Source: Pantoea sp.
GTDB lineage: Bacteria; Pseudomonadota; Gammaproteobacteria; Enterobacterales; Enterobacteriaceae
Reading direction: 5' to 3'
Length of the DNA: 64,000 nucleotides
NCBI RefSeq assembly: GCF_028283705.1
Contig: NZ_JAPWKD010000002.1
Location: 62,001 to 126,000, forward strand
Under the pieces are notes generated by a model. That model did not search any database. It was given only the letters and a program-made list of their open reading frames with translations, and was not told the DNA's origin. Below are positions 8,217 to 17,595 of the stretch, piece by piece. A program made the translations under genes and the position numbers. The first letter of the stretch is position 1, and the number at the start of each line of letters is the position of its first letter.

Positions 8217-8637
8217 ATTAATTTCCCGGTATTGTATTTCAGCATAATTTCTGTGCTAAAGCACAGGATTAAGTTCTGTCTGAGATGTCGCTTTATTAAA
8301 GGCAGGCAACTCGGAGGATGATAGATGTTGAATTAACACAAATATATATCCCGGGGCAGCTATATATATGAAACAATCATGATAAAACCCTGTCACCTAA
8401 CTTAACGAAAAATCGCACAAAAAAATCAAACAATTGAAATAAAACAATATTTCACAAAAAGTCAGACTTGAAATCAGATATCACTAATTAATCACAGGAA
8501 TAAAGCCAGACTCCCTATTATTATCCCCCGCCAATCTTTTCATCCCGTGCCAGTACAACTTAAAAAATAAAAACATAAAGAAAAGAAAAAATAAAGGCGG
8601 ATGACATTACCATTACCCAGGAATAGAAAACGTCATT
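8217..8637. other. AT-rich divergent promoter region of the adhesin and its exporter
   Basis: About 420 bases without a gene between the adhesin (leftward) and the ABC transporter gene (rightward). It is clearly richer in A and T than its surroundings, with A-tracts and TATATATA steps (8370-8380). It must hold both promoters and long leaders. I cannot assign a particular -35/-10 pair or operator. Such DNA is a typical target of H-NS-like silencers, which is an inference. Confidence 0.6.
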
Positions 8638-10824
8638 ATGAAAGAAAATTGTAACCCGTCATCTTCTGCACATCAGGCGCAAGATACCTTACTTTGTGCC
8701 ATCCGCTGGCTGGTCAGACACCATGGAAAAACCGCCAGCGAAGATGTGCTCTATGCAGGTCTTCCCCGGAGTGAACGCCTGGCTCCCGATATTGCGATGC
8801 TGATGCTGGAACAGACCGGGATTCAGGCGGGATGGGTGGAGAGAGATATTCTGACGCTATCTGAATCGCTTTACCCGGTGATCCTCGCCATGGCAAGCGG
8901 TGAATACGTAGTCCTGCTGGAAAAGCATCAGGAACAATACAGTCTGCTGACACCCATCGATGGCACCTTGCGCCATGTTTCACCAGAGACATTGGCTAAT
9001 GAAGCCGCAGGTTTTGCTTTGCTGACAAAGTTAAAGGTTCAGCCCGCCGCCCGTGGCGACCAGGATATTTTGCCTGATAGCGATCGTTCTGGACATTGGC
9101 TCTTTTCCAACCTCTGGCGCTTTCGCCAGTATTTCTACAGTGCAGCACTGGCTGCGCTACTTGCCAATGTGCTGACGTTATCGACCACATTTTTCACCAT
9201 GAACGTCTATGACCGGGTGGTGCCAACCGGGGCTTATGCCACGCTCTGGTCACTGGCAATCGGTGTGCTGATTGCTATTACCTTTGAATTTATTGCGAAA
9301 CAGATAAGAACCTGGCTGGTCGATTCCGCCGGAAAAAAAGCCGACCTGCTGGTGGGATCACTGCTGTTTCGCAAAACGCTGGCGATACGCATGGAGTGCA
9401 AACCGCGCTCAGCCGGTTCATTTGCCAATCAGCTACGGGAATTTGAATCAGTCAGGGATTTTCTCTCTTCGGCCACGCTGGCGACACTTTCCGATCTCCC
9501 CTTTTGTCTGCTGTTCCTCAGCATCATGTTCGCCATCGGAGGGCCGCTGGCAATGATTCCGTTGCTGGCAATACCGGTGATTATCATTGCCGGCGTCGCG
9601 ATCCAGTGGCCGCTGTCACGGTATATGCAAGAGAACATCAGTGAGATTTCGCAGAAACAGGGATTGGTCATCGAAACCATCGTCGGGCTGGAAACCCTTA
9701 AAGCGGTGAAGGGTGAGTGGGTGATGCAAAAACGCTGGAATGATTTCAGCGCGCTGGCGGCGGCATCGTCCATGAAAACCCGCTATCTATCGAATCTGAC
9801 CAGTAATTTTGTCAGCTACGTGCAGCAGGTCTGTACCATTCTGATCGTGCTGTGGGGCGTGTATCTGATTCATGCCGGGGAAATGACCATGGGGGCACTG
9901 GTCGGGATGGTGATCCTCTCAGGGCGTTCGTTATCACCGTTGGCTGCCGTGGTTGGCCTAGCCATTCGCTTCCAGCAGGCAAAAACAGCCTTACATTCCC
10001 TGAATCGACTGATGGCGATGCCGACAGAGCGCGATAAACAGACGCACTTTTTACCGTCACCGCCGCTCAAAGGGGAAATTGCACTACGCCACGTCGGTTT
10101 TCATTATCCCAAAACCGGTCTGCATGATCCTCAACCCATTCTGCATCCGTTAAATATCAACATTCGACCGGGTGAACGCGTCGCCATTTTAGGCAGTATC
10201 GGGAGTGGCAAATCGACGCTATTGAAAATTCTCGCCCGCCTCTATTTGCCCACCCAGGGGCAAATGACGATGGCTGCGCTCGACGTCAATCAAATCGATC
10301 CCGCCGACTGGCGTTCCGCCTGTGGCTATGTTTGTCAGGACAATCGCCTGTTTCAGGGAACGTTACGGCAAAACATCATTATGGGAAATCCTGCCGTCAG
10401 CACTGAACACTTTTTGCAGGTGGCGACATTAACGGGCATTGATGCTATCGCCCGCCGTCACCCTTCCGGGTACGACATGCCGGTTGGTGAAATGGGGCAA
10501 GGATTGTCAGGCGGGCAAAAGCAACTGGTTTCTCTCGCCCGCTGTTTACTGCTTAATCCCACGATTTTACTGATGGATGAACCCACCAGCTCAATGGATA
10601 GCACGTCGGAAGCGCAGTTTATTGCGCAATTGAAACAGGTAATCCAGCAGAAAACCCTGGTGATTGTGACCCACCGCGCGGCGGTGCTAAGTCTGGTTGA
10701 ACGCATCATTGTGCTGGAAGATGGAAAAGTTCTGGCTGACGGCCCCAAGGCACCCATTCTGGCCAGACTTTCTCAATCGTCACTACCGGCCAAAGCCGGG
10801 TGCAAGGGGGCGACCCATGCGTAA
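8638..10824 (+). CDS. Type I secretion ABC transporter, LapB/HlyB type
   Basis: The 728-residue inner membrane ATPase powers export of the adhesin. Residues about 10-130 form a C39-peptidase-like domain without an obvious catalytic Asp-Cys-Gly motif, so it probably binds substrate rather than cutting it, as in HlyB. Membrane segments cover about 160-440 (TTFFTMNVYDRVVPTGA is family-typical). The nucleotide-binding domain has Walker A GSIGSGKST (about 519-527), signature LSGGQ (about 623) and Walker B ILLMDEP (about 643). The ATG at 8638 gives the full-length family size. The next gene starts eight bases before this one ends, so the exporter genes are one operon. The divergent adhesin is the likely substrate. 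Confidence 0.92.
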   Translation: MKENCNPSSSAHQAQDTLLCAIRWLVRHHGKTASEDVLYAGLPRSERLAPDIAMLMLEQTGIQAGWVERDILTLSESLYPVILAMASGEYVVLLEKHQEQYSLLTPIDGTLRHVSPETLANEAAGFALLTKLKVQPAARGDQDILPDSDRSGHWLFSNLWRFRQYFYSAALAALLANVLTLSTTFFTMNVYDRVVPTGAYATLWSLAIGVLIAITFEFIAKQIRTWLVDSAGKKADLLVGSLLFRKTLAIRMECKPRSAGSFANQLREFESVRDFLSSATLATLSDLPFCLLFLSIMFAIGGPLAMIPLLAIPVIIIAGVAIQWPLSRYMQENISEISQKQGLVIETIVGLETLKAVKGEWVMQKRWNDFSALAAASSMKTRYLSNLTSNFVSYVQQVCTILIVLWGVYLIHAGEMTMGALVGMVILSGRSLSPLAAVVGLAIRFQQAKTALHSLNRLMAMPTERDKQTHFLPSPPLKGEIALRHVGFHYPKTGLHDPQPILHPLNINIRPGERVAILGSIGSGKSTLLKILARLYLPTQGQMTMAALDVNQIDPADWRSACGYVCQDNRLFQGTLRQNIIMGNPAVSTEHFLQVATLTGIDAIARRHPSGYDMPVGEMGQGLSGGQKQLVSLARCLLLNPTILLMDEPTSSMDSTSEAQFIAQLKQVIQQKTLVIVTHRAAVLSLVERIIVLEDGKVLADGPKAPILARLSQSSLPAKAGCKGATHA

Positions 10825-12037
10825 CAAAACGCCTCTTCAACCGGCTGATATGCCGTTTCTGGACGATTTGCAAAGCGCCATTATTCTGCAGAAAACTCCC
10901 AAGAGCATGCTGGTTTTATGGCTGCTGTTATTCGTGGTCGTCACAGCGCTGGTCTGGGCGCATTTCGCCGTGGTTGAAGAAGTGACCAAAGGTGAGGCCA
11001 AAGTGATCCCCGCCAGCCATGAACAGATCATTGAAAGTTTTGAGGATGGCACGCTGGAAGCGCTGTTTGTGAAAGAAGGCGACCTGGTGGAAAAAGGTCA
11101 GCCTCTGCTCAAGCTGGATTCGACACGCTCAGAGGCCAATTATCAGGAAGAGTTGTCCAAATCACACAGCCTGAAAGCGGCAATCGCCCGCGCCAGGGCG
11201 GAAGCCTATGATTTACCGTTAACTTTTCCCGAGGGAATAAATGAATTTCACACCCTGATTCAGGATGAAACTCAGGCTTATCAGACCCGCCGAAAATTGC
11301 TGGAGGAGAGCATCAGCTCCCTTTCACATAACCTGAGGCTGGCGGAAGAAGAGGTAAATTTGTCAGAACCGCTGGCGAAACGCGGATTGATATCAGATAT
11401 GGAGATCCTCCGCCTGCGGCGGCAGGCAAACGATCTCCGGCTACAAATAGCCGACCGCACCAATAAGTACCATTCCGACGCCAACAGCGAGTTGACCCGG
11501 ATGGAGTCCGATCTGGCCCAGGTCGAGGCGCGGCTGATTGGACGCAAGGATGTGATTAAGCATGCTCTGATTACCGCCCCGGTCAGAGGGACGATCAACA
11601 GTATCAAAGCCACGACCATTGATGGCGTTATCTCGCGCGGCGAACAGATTATGTCTCTTATCCCGTCAGAAGATAATTTGCTACTGGAGACCCGCATCAA
11701 ACCCACCGAAGTCGCCTTCTTGCGCCCTGACCTGCCCGCTACGGTAAAAATCTCCGCCTATGATTTCGCCATTTATGGCGGACTTGACGGCGTCATCGAG
11801 AGCATCAGCCCCGATACCATTATTGATGAAACCAAAGCGCGTTCCGGGCGTGAGGATGCAACCTATTACCGTGTCTATATCCGCACCCACGGCACGAATT
11901 TACACGTCAAAGATAAAAGTTTCCCCATTATTCCGGGGATGACCGCCAGCGTTGAGATCAAAACAGGTGAAAAAACCATCCTGTCTTATCTGCTTAAACC
12001 GGTTTTGAAAGCGCGCGAAGCGTTCAGGGAGAGATAA
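10817..12037 (+). CDS. Type I secretion periplasmic adaptor, HlyD family
   Basis: The 406-residue adaptor bridges the ABC transporter and the outer membrane channel. It has a short cytoplasmic tail, one membrane segment at about 31-50, a lipoyl/barrel-sandwich half (EDGTLEALFVKEGDLVEKGQ), a long coiled coil at about 130-240 (EEVNLSEPLAKRGLISDMEI and following), and a C-terminal beta-barrel with the HlyD-type motif IIPGMTASVEIKTGEKTILSY. The ATG at 10817 overlaps the end of the ABC gene by eight bases and has a G-rich ribosome binding site. A longer frame begins further upstream, but that extension is inside the ABC gene and unlike the family. Confidence 0.92.
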   Translation: MRNKTPLQPADMPFLDDLQSAIILQKTPKSMLVLWLLLFVVVTALVWAHFAVVEEVTKGEAKVIPASHEQIIESFEDGTLEALFVKEGDLVEKGQPLLKLDSTRSEANYQEELSKSHSLKAAIARARAEAYDLPLTFPEGINEFHTLIQDETQAYQTRRKLLEESISSLSHNLRLAEEEVNLSEPLAKRGLISDMEILRLRRQANDLRLQIADRTNKYHSDANSELTRMESDLAQVEARLIGRKDVIKHALITAPVRGTINSIKATTIDGVISRGEQIMSLIPSEDNLLLETRIKPTEVAFLRPDLPATVKISAYDFAIYGGLDGVIESISPDTIIDETKARSGREDATYYRVYIRTHGTNLHVKDKSFPIIPGMTASVEIKTGEKTILSYLLKPVLKAREAFRER

Positions 12038-12041
12038 AAAC

Positions 12042-13370
12042 ATGCACAAGGCAATGATTACGCTATTGATGCTGACCCTCAGCCGTGCGGGTATGACCGC
12101 CCCCGTTACCCCTCCCGTGACGCACGACACGATGATGAGCAATGCCACCCGCTTCTGGCTGGCGAAGACGGTCAATCAGGCGATGGATTTCAGCCCTGAA
12201 ATCCGGGTTGCTGGCGCTGACAAACAAGCCGCCGATTTCGATATCGACCGGGTGAAAGGTGCGCGCTGGCCCCAGATTCAGCTCGGCACGACGGCACCAA
12301 TGGCCTCTTTTGGCAGTGGCAGCCACACAGGGAATAATCGTCTGGATGACAGCAGCCTCTCACTGAATGTCACCACCACGTTGTTTGACTGGGGGAAGAA
12401 TCGCGAAAATATTGGCAGCGCCACACAGCAGGCAAATGCGGCAACGTACCAATATGATTATCAGCAACAACAGATTGCTTACAGCACGCTGAGTCAACTG
12501 ATCGAATTAAGCCGCAACCAGCAAAATCAGAAGATTACGCAAGCTTATGTGAAACGCATGCGCACCCTGGTCAATATGCTGGTTGAAATTACCCAAACCG
12601 ATGCAGGAAGGCACAGTGAGTTAGTACAGGCAAGAGCAAAGCTTTTAGCGGCAGAAGCAAGCTTGCAGCGGGTCACTGACCAGCGCAAACAGGTGGAAAT
12701 CACGCTGTTCCGTCTTACCGGAGAACAAGTCAGTCTACCGGATAATTTCGACTGGACAATGCAACCCATCCCCACTTCACTGGTGATCAGTCGGGTGGAA
12801 AAGCACCCAACATGGTTAAAAGCACAGGCAGAAGCTGAATCCGCCGCGCATGATGTGGCGGCTGCGGAGGCCAGTACGCTGCCACAGCTTAATTGGGTGA
12901 TTGCTAAAAGCACGGCCAAAGACAGTTATGGCAACCCTGGCCAGTGGTACACCGGGCTGAATATCCAATGGAATGCCTTCACCGGCGGAACGGAAAAAGC
13001 CGCCATCCAGGCAGCATCGGCGCGGGCGTCGGCCAGACAATCGCAGTTCACCCAAACGCATATGGATATGGAATATCAAATCCACAATCTCAGCCAAAGC
13101 CGGGATGCTGCGGAGATACAAAGTCGCGAATACCAAAAGCTCAGTCAGGAAACCGATATGGTCAGCAAAATTTACTACGAGCAATGGTTACGCTTGGGAA
13201 AACGCACGTTACTTGATGTGCTAACAGCGGAAAATGATTGCTACAACAACCATATCGCGGCGGTAAATGCCCGGCATGATGCTTACAGCGCTAACGTTAA
13301 GCTGGTAACTACAGCCAGTATGACCTTTGAATGGTTTGGCTTGCGCGCAAATAAGGGCGGAAGAAACTGA
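12042..13370 (+). CDS. TolC-family outer membrane channel of the type I exporter
   Basis: The 442-residue protein completes the exporter. The N-terminus is a Sec signal-like segment (MHKAMITLLMLTLSRAGMTA). Two homologous halves of long alpha helices follow, with the TolC-family beta-strand motifs SLSLNVTTTLFDWGKNR (about 105-121) and GLNIQWNAFTGGTEKAAI (about 306-323). TolC-like trimers form a beta-barrel in the outer membrane and an alpha-helical tunnel across the periplasm. The gene follows the adaptor by four bases and has its own dedicated copy here, as in LapE and BapB systems, instead of relying on the housekeeping TolC. Confidence 0.9.
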   Translation: MHKAMITLLMLTLSRAGMTAPVTPPVTHDTMMSNATRFWLAKTVNQAMDFSPEIRVAGADKQAADFDIDRVKGARWPQIQLGTTAPMASFGSGSHTGNNRLDDSSLSLNVTTTLFDWGKNRENIGSATQQANAATYQYDYQQQQIAYSTLSQLIELSRNQQNQKITQAYVKRMRTLVNMLVEITQTDAGRHSELVQARAKLLAAEASLQRVTDQRKQVEITLFRLTGEQVSLPDNFDWTMQPIPTSLVISRVEKHPTWLKAQAEAESAAHDVAAAEASTLPQLNWVIAKSTAKDSYGNPGQWYTGLNIQWNAFTGGTEKAAIQAASARASARQSQFTQTHMDMEYQIHNLSQSRDAAEIQSREYQKLSQETDMVSKIYYEQWLRLGKRTLLDVLTAENDCYNNHIAAVNARHDAYSANVKLVTTASMTFEWFGLRANKGGRN

Positions 13371-13509
13371 ATTGTAAAAGGGGGAATGCCAGCTTTTCGT
13401 TCCTGGTAGCGAAAGTGAACCAGGCTGACATCCATTGGATCCAAAAATGTTATACAGAGGTTCAGGAATGGAAAAAGCTTATCTAAACAATAGTTAATGA
13501 GGGGGATTG

Positions 13510-13523
13510 AACTAAACTTAGTT
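13510..13523. promoter_or_regulatory. Palindrome upstream of the small RHH-like gene
   Basis: AACTAA-AC-TTAGTT is an inverted repeat with perfect six-base arms, 107 bases before the start codon of the ribbon-helix-helix-like gene. Such proteins usually bind short palindromes in their own promoter. Function is inferred. Confidence 0.35.
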
Positions 13524-13630
13524 TGATCATTCTGTTTACTCTTTGAGCCAATGCCGCCCGGCCTTAGTGGGCGCTCAGGGCGAGAAGGTCAGTTTCAGTA
13601 ATTTCTATTTCGAAGATAAAGGGTTGAACC

Positions 13631-13816
13631 ATGATTCAATCAGCCAGTGACATTCAAAAACGCAGCGACGAAAAACGCGGTATTAAACCTAAAACCTATA
13701 AGCTCCCTTTGAGTACCATCGCGCGGATAGAATCGCTCGCGAATCTGAAAGGGATTTCTCAGGGTGCAATTATTACTGCAGCCATTGATATTTACGATCA
13801 GTCGCTAAAAAGCTAA
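13631..13816 (+). CDS. Small ribbon-helix-helix-like protein
   Basis: The 61-residue product is basic at the front (QKRSDEKRGIKPKTYKLPL). It then has the strand-helix-helix pattern of CopG/Arc-type DNA-binding proteins: the putative beta strand is KTYKLPLSTIARIE and the helices are RIESLANLKG and SQGAIITAAIDIYDQSL. Such proteins are often antitoxins or autorepressors, but no toxin-like partner is adjacent. The gene at 13873-14151 reads the other way and resembles a winged-helix protein, not a toxin. A terminator follows directly. The ATG at 13631 is the only reasonable start. The DNA-binding role is inferred from the fold pattern. Confidence 0.6.
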   Translation: MIQSASDIQKRSDEKRGIKPKTYKLPLSTIARIESLANLKGISQGAIITAAIDIYDQSLKS

Positions 13817-13820
13817 TCAC

Positions 13821-13843
13821 AGGCCGCCATTGTGCGGCCTTTC
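13821..13843 (+). terminator. Terminator of the RHH-like gene
   Basis: AGGCCGC (13821-13827) pairs perfectly with GCGGCCT (13834-13840), followed by TTTC. The T-run is short, but the stem is GC-rich and sits four bases after the stop codon. Confidence 0.65.
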
Positions 13844-13872
13844 TGGCAATACTGACGTTTCCCACGGCCTCG

Positions 13873-14151
13873 TTAGCCACAACGATAATTGATTTCTTCG
13901 CTGACTAACCTCCGGCCTTCTTCCGTCAGTCTTACCTCGTAATAACGCGTAATATCGGTTGGATAAAAAACAAATTCCACCAGCCCATCCCGTATCAGGG
14001 GAGCCAGACTGCGACAATTAACCTCCCTGTGTTTATGGCTTCGGATATCGTGCCTGACTTCATACCCCATTGCTTTATCACCGCGTAACAGGAACTTCGT
14101 TCCCTTTTGCATGCGGTGCAGGACGATCATTTTCTCCTGAGAAATAATCAT
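13873..14151 (-). CDS. Unknown 92-residue protein, winged-helix-like
   Basis: The ATG at 14151 has a strong ribosome binding site (AGGGG, six bases upstream), so I prefer it to the start 36 bases further up. The product begins MIISQEKMIVLHRMQKG and is basic. It has the look of a small winged-helix domain: a helix with HREVNCRSLAPLIRDGLVEF followed by YYEVRLTEEGRRLVSEE, the strand-turn-helix that ends many MarR/PadR-like wings. I do not recognise a named family. It lies in the accessory stretch between the adhesin exporter and the leuZ tRNA gene, opposite to the RHH-like gene. Confidence 0.55.
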   Translation of the reverse strand: MIISQEKMIVLHRMQKGTKFLLRGDKAMGYEVRHDIRSHKHREVNCRSLAPLIRDGLVEFVFYPTDITRYYEVRLTEEGRRLVSEEINYRCG

Positions 14152-14633
14152 TGAGTTCCCCTGGCAAAAGTTGCACATAGCGGTCAATCATGTTTCCCAG
14201 CAATACCAGCACTCATATCACTGGTTTGAAACAGTGCGATGTGTGACACGTCATCGTGTTGTCGTAATGTGTAACAATATTGTTGCCGCATATTCCGCAA
14301 AAAGGCCAGGGTACCCCCCCTCGTATTTGGCTGATAAATCATTAGGCATTTTCCTGGTTATTTGTAGATGTCAGTTACGGGGAGGGGGGGTTGATAGATG
14401 AGCTATTTTGCGAAGTCAGGTCATTAGACAAACGTGATCGTCGAAGAGAGTGACCCCGATAGGCCCAGCGAAAGCGCAATTACGCGCTAATGAACGTGAT
14501 CTGCAGCATATCATTCCTGCGCTTTCCCCCCAATCCTGATCCCGCGAAGTGGGTTTTTTCATCATCTGCAAAATTGCAGTAGTCGCTGCGGTGGGTAGTC
14601 AGAAAAAGAACAGCGAATATCAGGAAATCCGAA
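14152..14633. other. Gap beside leuZ without a clear gene
   Basis: About 480 bases with no convincing reading frame. It contains a G-run (14380-14390) and a plus-strand terminator-like hairpin at 14541-14559 with no recognisable gene before it, which suggests remains of inserted DNA. I found no integrase gene and no second copy of the leuZ 3' end in the window. Confidence 0.45.
14541..14559 (+). terminator. Orphan terminator-like hairpin
   Basis: CCCGC-GAA-GTGGG followed by six T. The stem is short and includes a G-T pair. No gene on the plus strand ends here, so it may terminate a degraded or non-coding transcript. Confidence 0.4.
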
Positions 14634-14657
14634 ACAAAAAAACCGCCCTTGGGCGGT
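14634..14657 (-). terminator. Terminator of the glyW-cysT-leuZ transcript
   Basis: Read on the minus strand, ACCGCCCAAGGGCGGT is followed by a run of T. It lies 56 bases after the end of tRNA-Leu. Confidence 0.85.
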
Positions 14658-14712
14658 CACGACATCACTGCTTATTGCTTTGATTTTATTCGGTTTGAAT
14701 CGGTATTCAATA

Positions 14713-14799
14713 TGGTGCCCGGGGCGGGACTTGAACCCGCACGACCTTACGATCGAGGGATTTTAAATCCCTTGTGTCTACCGATTTCACCACCCGGGC
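14713..14799 (-). tRNA. leuZ: tRNA-Leu (UAA)
   Basis: An 87-base tRNA including the encoded CCA (14715-14713). It has acceptor arms GCCCGGG/CCCGGGC, a D-loop with GGTAGACA, anticodon TAA in GATTTAAAATC, a long variable arm and a T-loop GGTTCAAGTCC. It is the last gene of the glyW-cysT-leuZ group. The tRNA's 3' end faces accessory DNA, and leuZ is a known integration site for mobile elements. Confidence 0.97.
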
Positions 14800-14810
14800 A
14801 GGGTGTAAAG

Positions 14811-14884
14811 TGGAGGCGCGTCCCGGAGTCGAACCGAGGTGGACGGATTTGCAATCCGCTGCATGGCCACTCTGCCAACGCGCC
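14811..14884 (-). tRNA. cysT: tRNA-Cys (GCA)
   Basis: A 74-base tRNA with encoded CCA. Acceptor arms are GGCGCGT/ACGCGCC, the anticodon stem-loop is CGGATTGCAAATCCG with GCA, and the T-arm contains GGTTCGACTCC. It lies 11 bases before leuZ in the same transcript. Confidence 0.97.
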
Positions 14885-14927
14885 TTTCAATCTGATGTGC
14901 ATTCCGTTACGAACAGAGTGCTAAATC

Positions 14928-15003
<76 letters not shown>

Positions 15004-15067
15004 ATTATCATCGAACTTGCTGATTTTATTTATCTTTTGGCAGATACGCTGCCGTTCGATGCGATGC

Positions 15068-15095
15068 ATTCTACTGAACTGGCGCAATGAGTCAA
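15068..15095 (-). promoter_or_regulatory. Promoter of the glyW-cysT-leuZ group
   Basis: On the minus strand, TTGACT (15095-15090) and TAGAAT (15073-15068) are 16 bases apart. A start near 15061 would lie about 58 bases before the first tRNA. It is close to the promoter known in E. coli. Confidence 0.7.
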
Positions 15096-15145
15096 TAAAA
15101 TTATCCTCACAGTGCGTCCGTTTGCTGCTTTTTAAATCGCATCGA

Positions 15146-15694
15146 TCACCGTTCGAACAAATCACCCCGCGCTGCGTTCAAATACTGGAACATTGACCAG
15201 AACGTCAGCACTGCCGCGATATATAAAGCGACCACACCCACGCCAATCACCGTGGCATCAGGACGCCATAACAGCGCCACCAGCGATAGCATTTGCGCTG
15301 TGGTTTTCACTTTACCAATCCAGGAGACGGCCACACTGCTGCGCTTACCTATTTCCGCCATCCATTCACGCAGCGCAGAGATAATGATCTCACGGGCGAT
15401 CATCGTGGCAGCGGGCAGTGTAATCCACCAGGCGTGGAAATACTCCGCCACCAGCACCAGCGCTATCGCCACCATCACCTTATCGGCTACCGGATCAAGG
15501 AACGCACCAAAACGCGTGGTTTGTTTCCAGCGACGCGCAAGAAAGCCATCGAACCAGTCAGTTACTGCTGCAACCACAAAAATGAACGCCGTAACAAAAG
15601 GTGCCCAGTGAAATGGCAGGTAGAAAGCCAGCACAAAGAAAGGAATCAGCACGACCCGAAACAAAGTAAGACATGTAGGAATGTTAAATTGCAT
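15146..15694 (-). CDS. pgsA: CDP-diacylglycerol-glycerol-3-phosphate 3-phosphatidyltransferase
   Basis: PgsA makes phosphatidylglycerophosphate, the committed step to phosphatidylglycerol and cardiolipin, at the inner membrane. The 182-residue product has the complete CDP-alcohol phosphotransferase signature: D46, D49-G50, A53-R54, G63, D67 and D71 ([10 protein letters not shown], then GAFLDPVAD). About four to six membrane helices surround it. Length matches E. coli PgsA. The order uvrY-uvrC-pgsA-glyW is the E. coli order; pgsA starts 69 bases after uvrC ends and probably shares transcripts with it. The ATG at 15694 gives the usual MQFNIPT start. Confidence 0.97.
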   Translation of the reverse strand: MQFNIPTCLTLFRVVLIPFFVLAFYLPFHWAPFVTAFIFVVAAVTDWFDGFLARRWKQTTRFGAFLDPVADKVMVAIALVLVAEYFHAWWITLPAATMIAREIIISALREWMAEIGKRSSVAVSWIGKVKTTAQMLSLVALLWRPDATVIGVGVVALYIAAVLTFWSMFQYLNAARGDLFER

Positions 15695-15762
15695 ATGCCA
15701 GTAACTGTCTGGTATGGGTAGAATTTAACGTATGTTCCTACATTGCCCCCCCTGTTTCAATG

Positions 15763-17595
15763 CTAGTGTTTCAGTGAATAGAAGATTTTTTCTGCCAGCG
15801 CGAAGGAAATGCCCGGAACCTTCGCTATCTCCTCCACACTGGCATTCATCAACGGTTGCAGGCCACCCATGTACTTCAGCAGCTGTTGACGGCGTTTCGG
15901 CCCGACACCTTCGATACTTTCCAGTGCACTGGTGTTCTTAACTTTGGCCCTTTTTTTCCGGTGGCCTGAGATCGCATGATTGTGAGAGTCATCACGAATA
16001 TGCTGAATGACGTGCAGTGCTGGCGAGTCCGGCGGCAGTGAGATGCCCTCACCTTCCGCTTCGAAAAACAGCGTCTCAAGACCCGCTTTACGATCGCTCC
16101 CCTTCGCCACCCCGAGTAAAACAGGACGGTCTTTGTCCCATGGCACATCCAGTTCGGCAAACACCTGTTTAGCCTGCGCCAGCTGACCTTTACCGCCATC
16201 AATCAGGATGACGTCAGGGATTTTATCTTCTTCCAGCGCTTTACCGTAACGACGCCGTAATACCTGATTCATCGCTGCATAATCATCACCGGGGGTAATG
16301 CCCTCGATATTGTAGCGGCGGTAATCACTACGCAGCGGGCCATTGCGATCAAATACCACGCAGGAAGCAATGGTCTGTTCACCCATGGTGTGGCTGATAT
16401 CAAAACACTCCATACGATTGATCTGGTCCAGTTCGAGGAACGTCGCCAGTGCAGCTAATCGCTGCTGTATCGTGGAATGCTGTGACAGCCGCGTGGTCAA
16501 CGCGGTAGCGGCATTGGTTCGTGCCAGCTTGAGGTATCGGGCTCGATCGCCTCGCGGTTTGCTCTGGATATTCACCTTCCGCCCGGCCAGCTCGCTGAGC
16601 GATTCAGCCAGCAACTCGCGTTCCGGCAGGCTGAAATCCAGCAGGATATCGGTGGGTAAAGTACGCGCCTCACTGCCCTGCAAATAAAATTGGCCGAGGA
16701 AGGTTTGTACCACCTCCGCCAGTTCAGTATCCGCCGGCACCTTCGGGAAATAACTGCGGCTACCCAGTACTTTCCCCTGACGAATAAACAAAACATGCAG
16801 ACATGCCATGCCGGCATCGTAGGCGACGCCCATCACATCCAGATCATCACCCTGATTGGAGACAAACTGCTTCTCGGTAATGCGACGCACCGCCAGAATT
16901 TGGTCACGCAATCGAGCGGCTTCTTCAAAACGTAGATCCTGGCTGGCGGCTTCCATTCTTTTGACCAGTTGATTCAGCACCTGGTCATCCTTACCCGCCA
17001 GAAAGAGCCGCACATAGTCGGTTTGCTGCGCATACTCTTCTTCAGTGACCAGACCCGCTACACAGGGGCCGAGGCAACGACCAATCTGATATTGCAGACA
17101 TGGCCGTGAACGATTGCGATAAACGCTGTTTTCGCACTGACGAATCGGGAACACTTTCTGCAGCAGCGCCAGAGTTTCACGTACTGCATAACCGTTCGGA
17201 AACGGGCCAAAATATTCGCCTTTGGCATGTTTGGCCCCACGGTGCATCGCCAGCCGCGGATGGGTATCTGCGCTGAGAAAGATGTAAGGATAAGATTTGT
17301 CATCACGCAGCAGCACGTTATAGCGCGGCTGATACAGCTTGATGTAGTTATGCTCCAGCAGCAACGCTTCGGTTTCGGTATGCGTGACCGTGACATCGAT
17401 TTGCTGGATATTGCTGACCAGCGCTTCGGTCTTACGGCTACCCACCTGGGAACGGAAATAGCTGCTGAGGCGTTTTTTGAGGTCTTTGGCTTTGCCAACA
17501 TAGATCACCGTGCCTGTCGCGTCATACATACGGTAGACGCCGGGCTGACTGGTCACGGTGCTGAGAAAGGCTTTGGAATTGAAAACGTCACTCAC
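15763..17595 (-). CDS. uvrC: Excinuclease ABC subunit C
   Basis: UvrC makes both incisions in nucleotide excision repair after UvrA and UvrB mark the lesion. The 610-residue protein has the GIY-YIG nuclease domain (G19-V-Y21 and Y32-V-G34), Cys-containing middle region, UVR motif near 205-240 that binds UvrB, the RNase H-like second nuclease domain (MECFDISH, then [11 protein letters not shown]) and a C-terminal helix-hairpin-helix ([26 protein letters not shown]). Translation starts with GTG at 17595, overlapping the end of uvrY by eight bases, so it is translationally coupled to that regulator. Confidence 0.97.
   Translation of the reverse strand: MSDVFNSKAFLSTVTSQPGVYRMYDATGTVIYVGKAKDLKKRLSSYFRSQVGSRKTEALVSNIQQIDVTVTHTETEALLLEHNYIKLYQPRYNVLLRDDKSYPYIFLSADTHPRLAMHRGAKHAKGEYFGPFPNGYAVRETLALLQKVFPIRQCENSVYRNRSRPCLQYQIGRCLGPCVAGLVTEEEYAQQTDYVRLFLAGKDDQVLNQLVKRMEAASQDLRFEEAARLRDQILAVRRITEKQFVSNQGDDLDVMGVAYDAGMACLHVLFIRQGKVLGSRSYFPKVPADTELAEVVQTFLGQFYLQGSEARTLPTDILLDFSLPERELLAESLSELAGRKVNIQSKPRGDRARYLKLARTNAATALTTRLSQHSTIQQRLAALATFLELDQINRMECFDISHTMGEQTIASCVVFDRNGPLRSDYRRYNIEGITPGDDYAAMNQVLRRRYGKALEEDKIPDVILIDGGKGQLAQAKQVFAELDVPWDKDRPVLLGVAKGSDRKAGLETLFFEAEGEGISLPPDSPALHVIQHIRDDSHNHAISGHRKKRAKVKNTSALESIEGVGPKRRQQLLKYMGGLQPLMNASVEEIAKVPGISFALAEKIFYSLKH

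Noticed and set aside
14236..14256. matS-like GTGACACGTCATC
   Set aside because: The half-site spacing is one base short of GTGACRNYGTCAC. No full matS site was found by eye in the window.
14152..14712. Prophage or integrative element at leuZ
   Set aside because: No integrase, phage gene or repeated leuZ end is visible here; kept only as a suggestion of remnant DNA.
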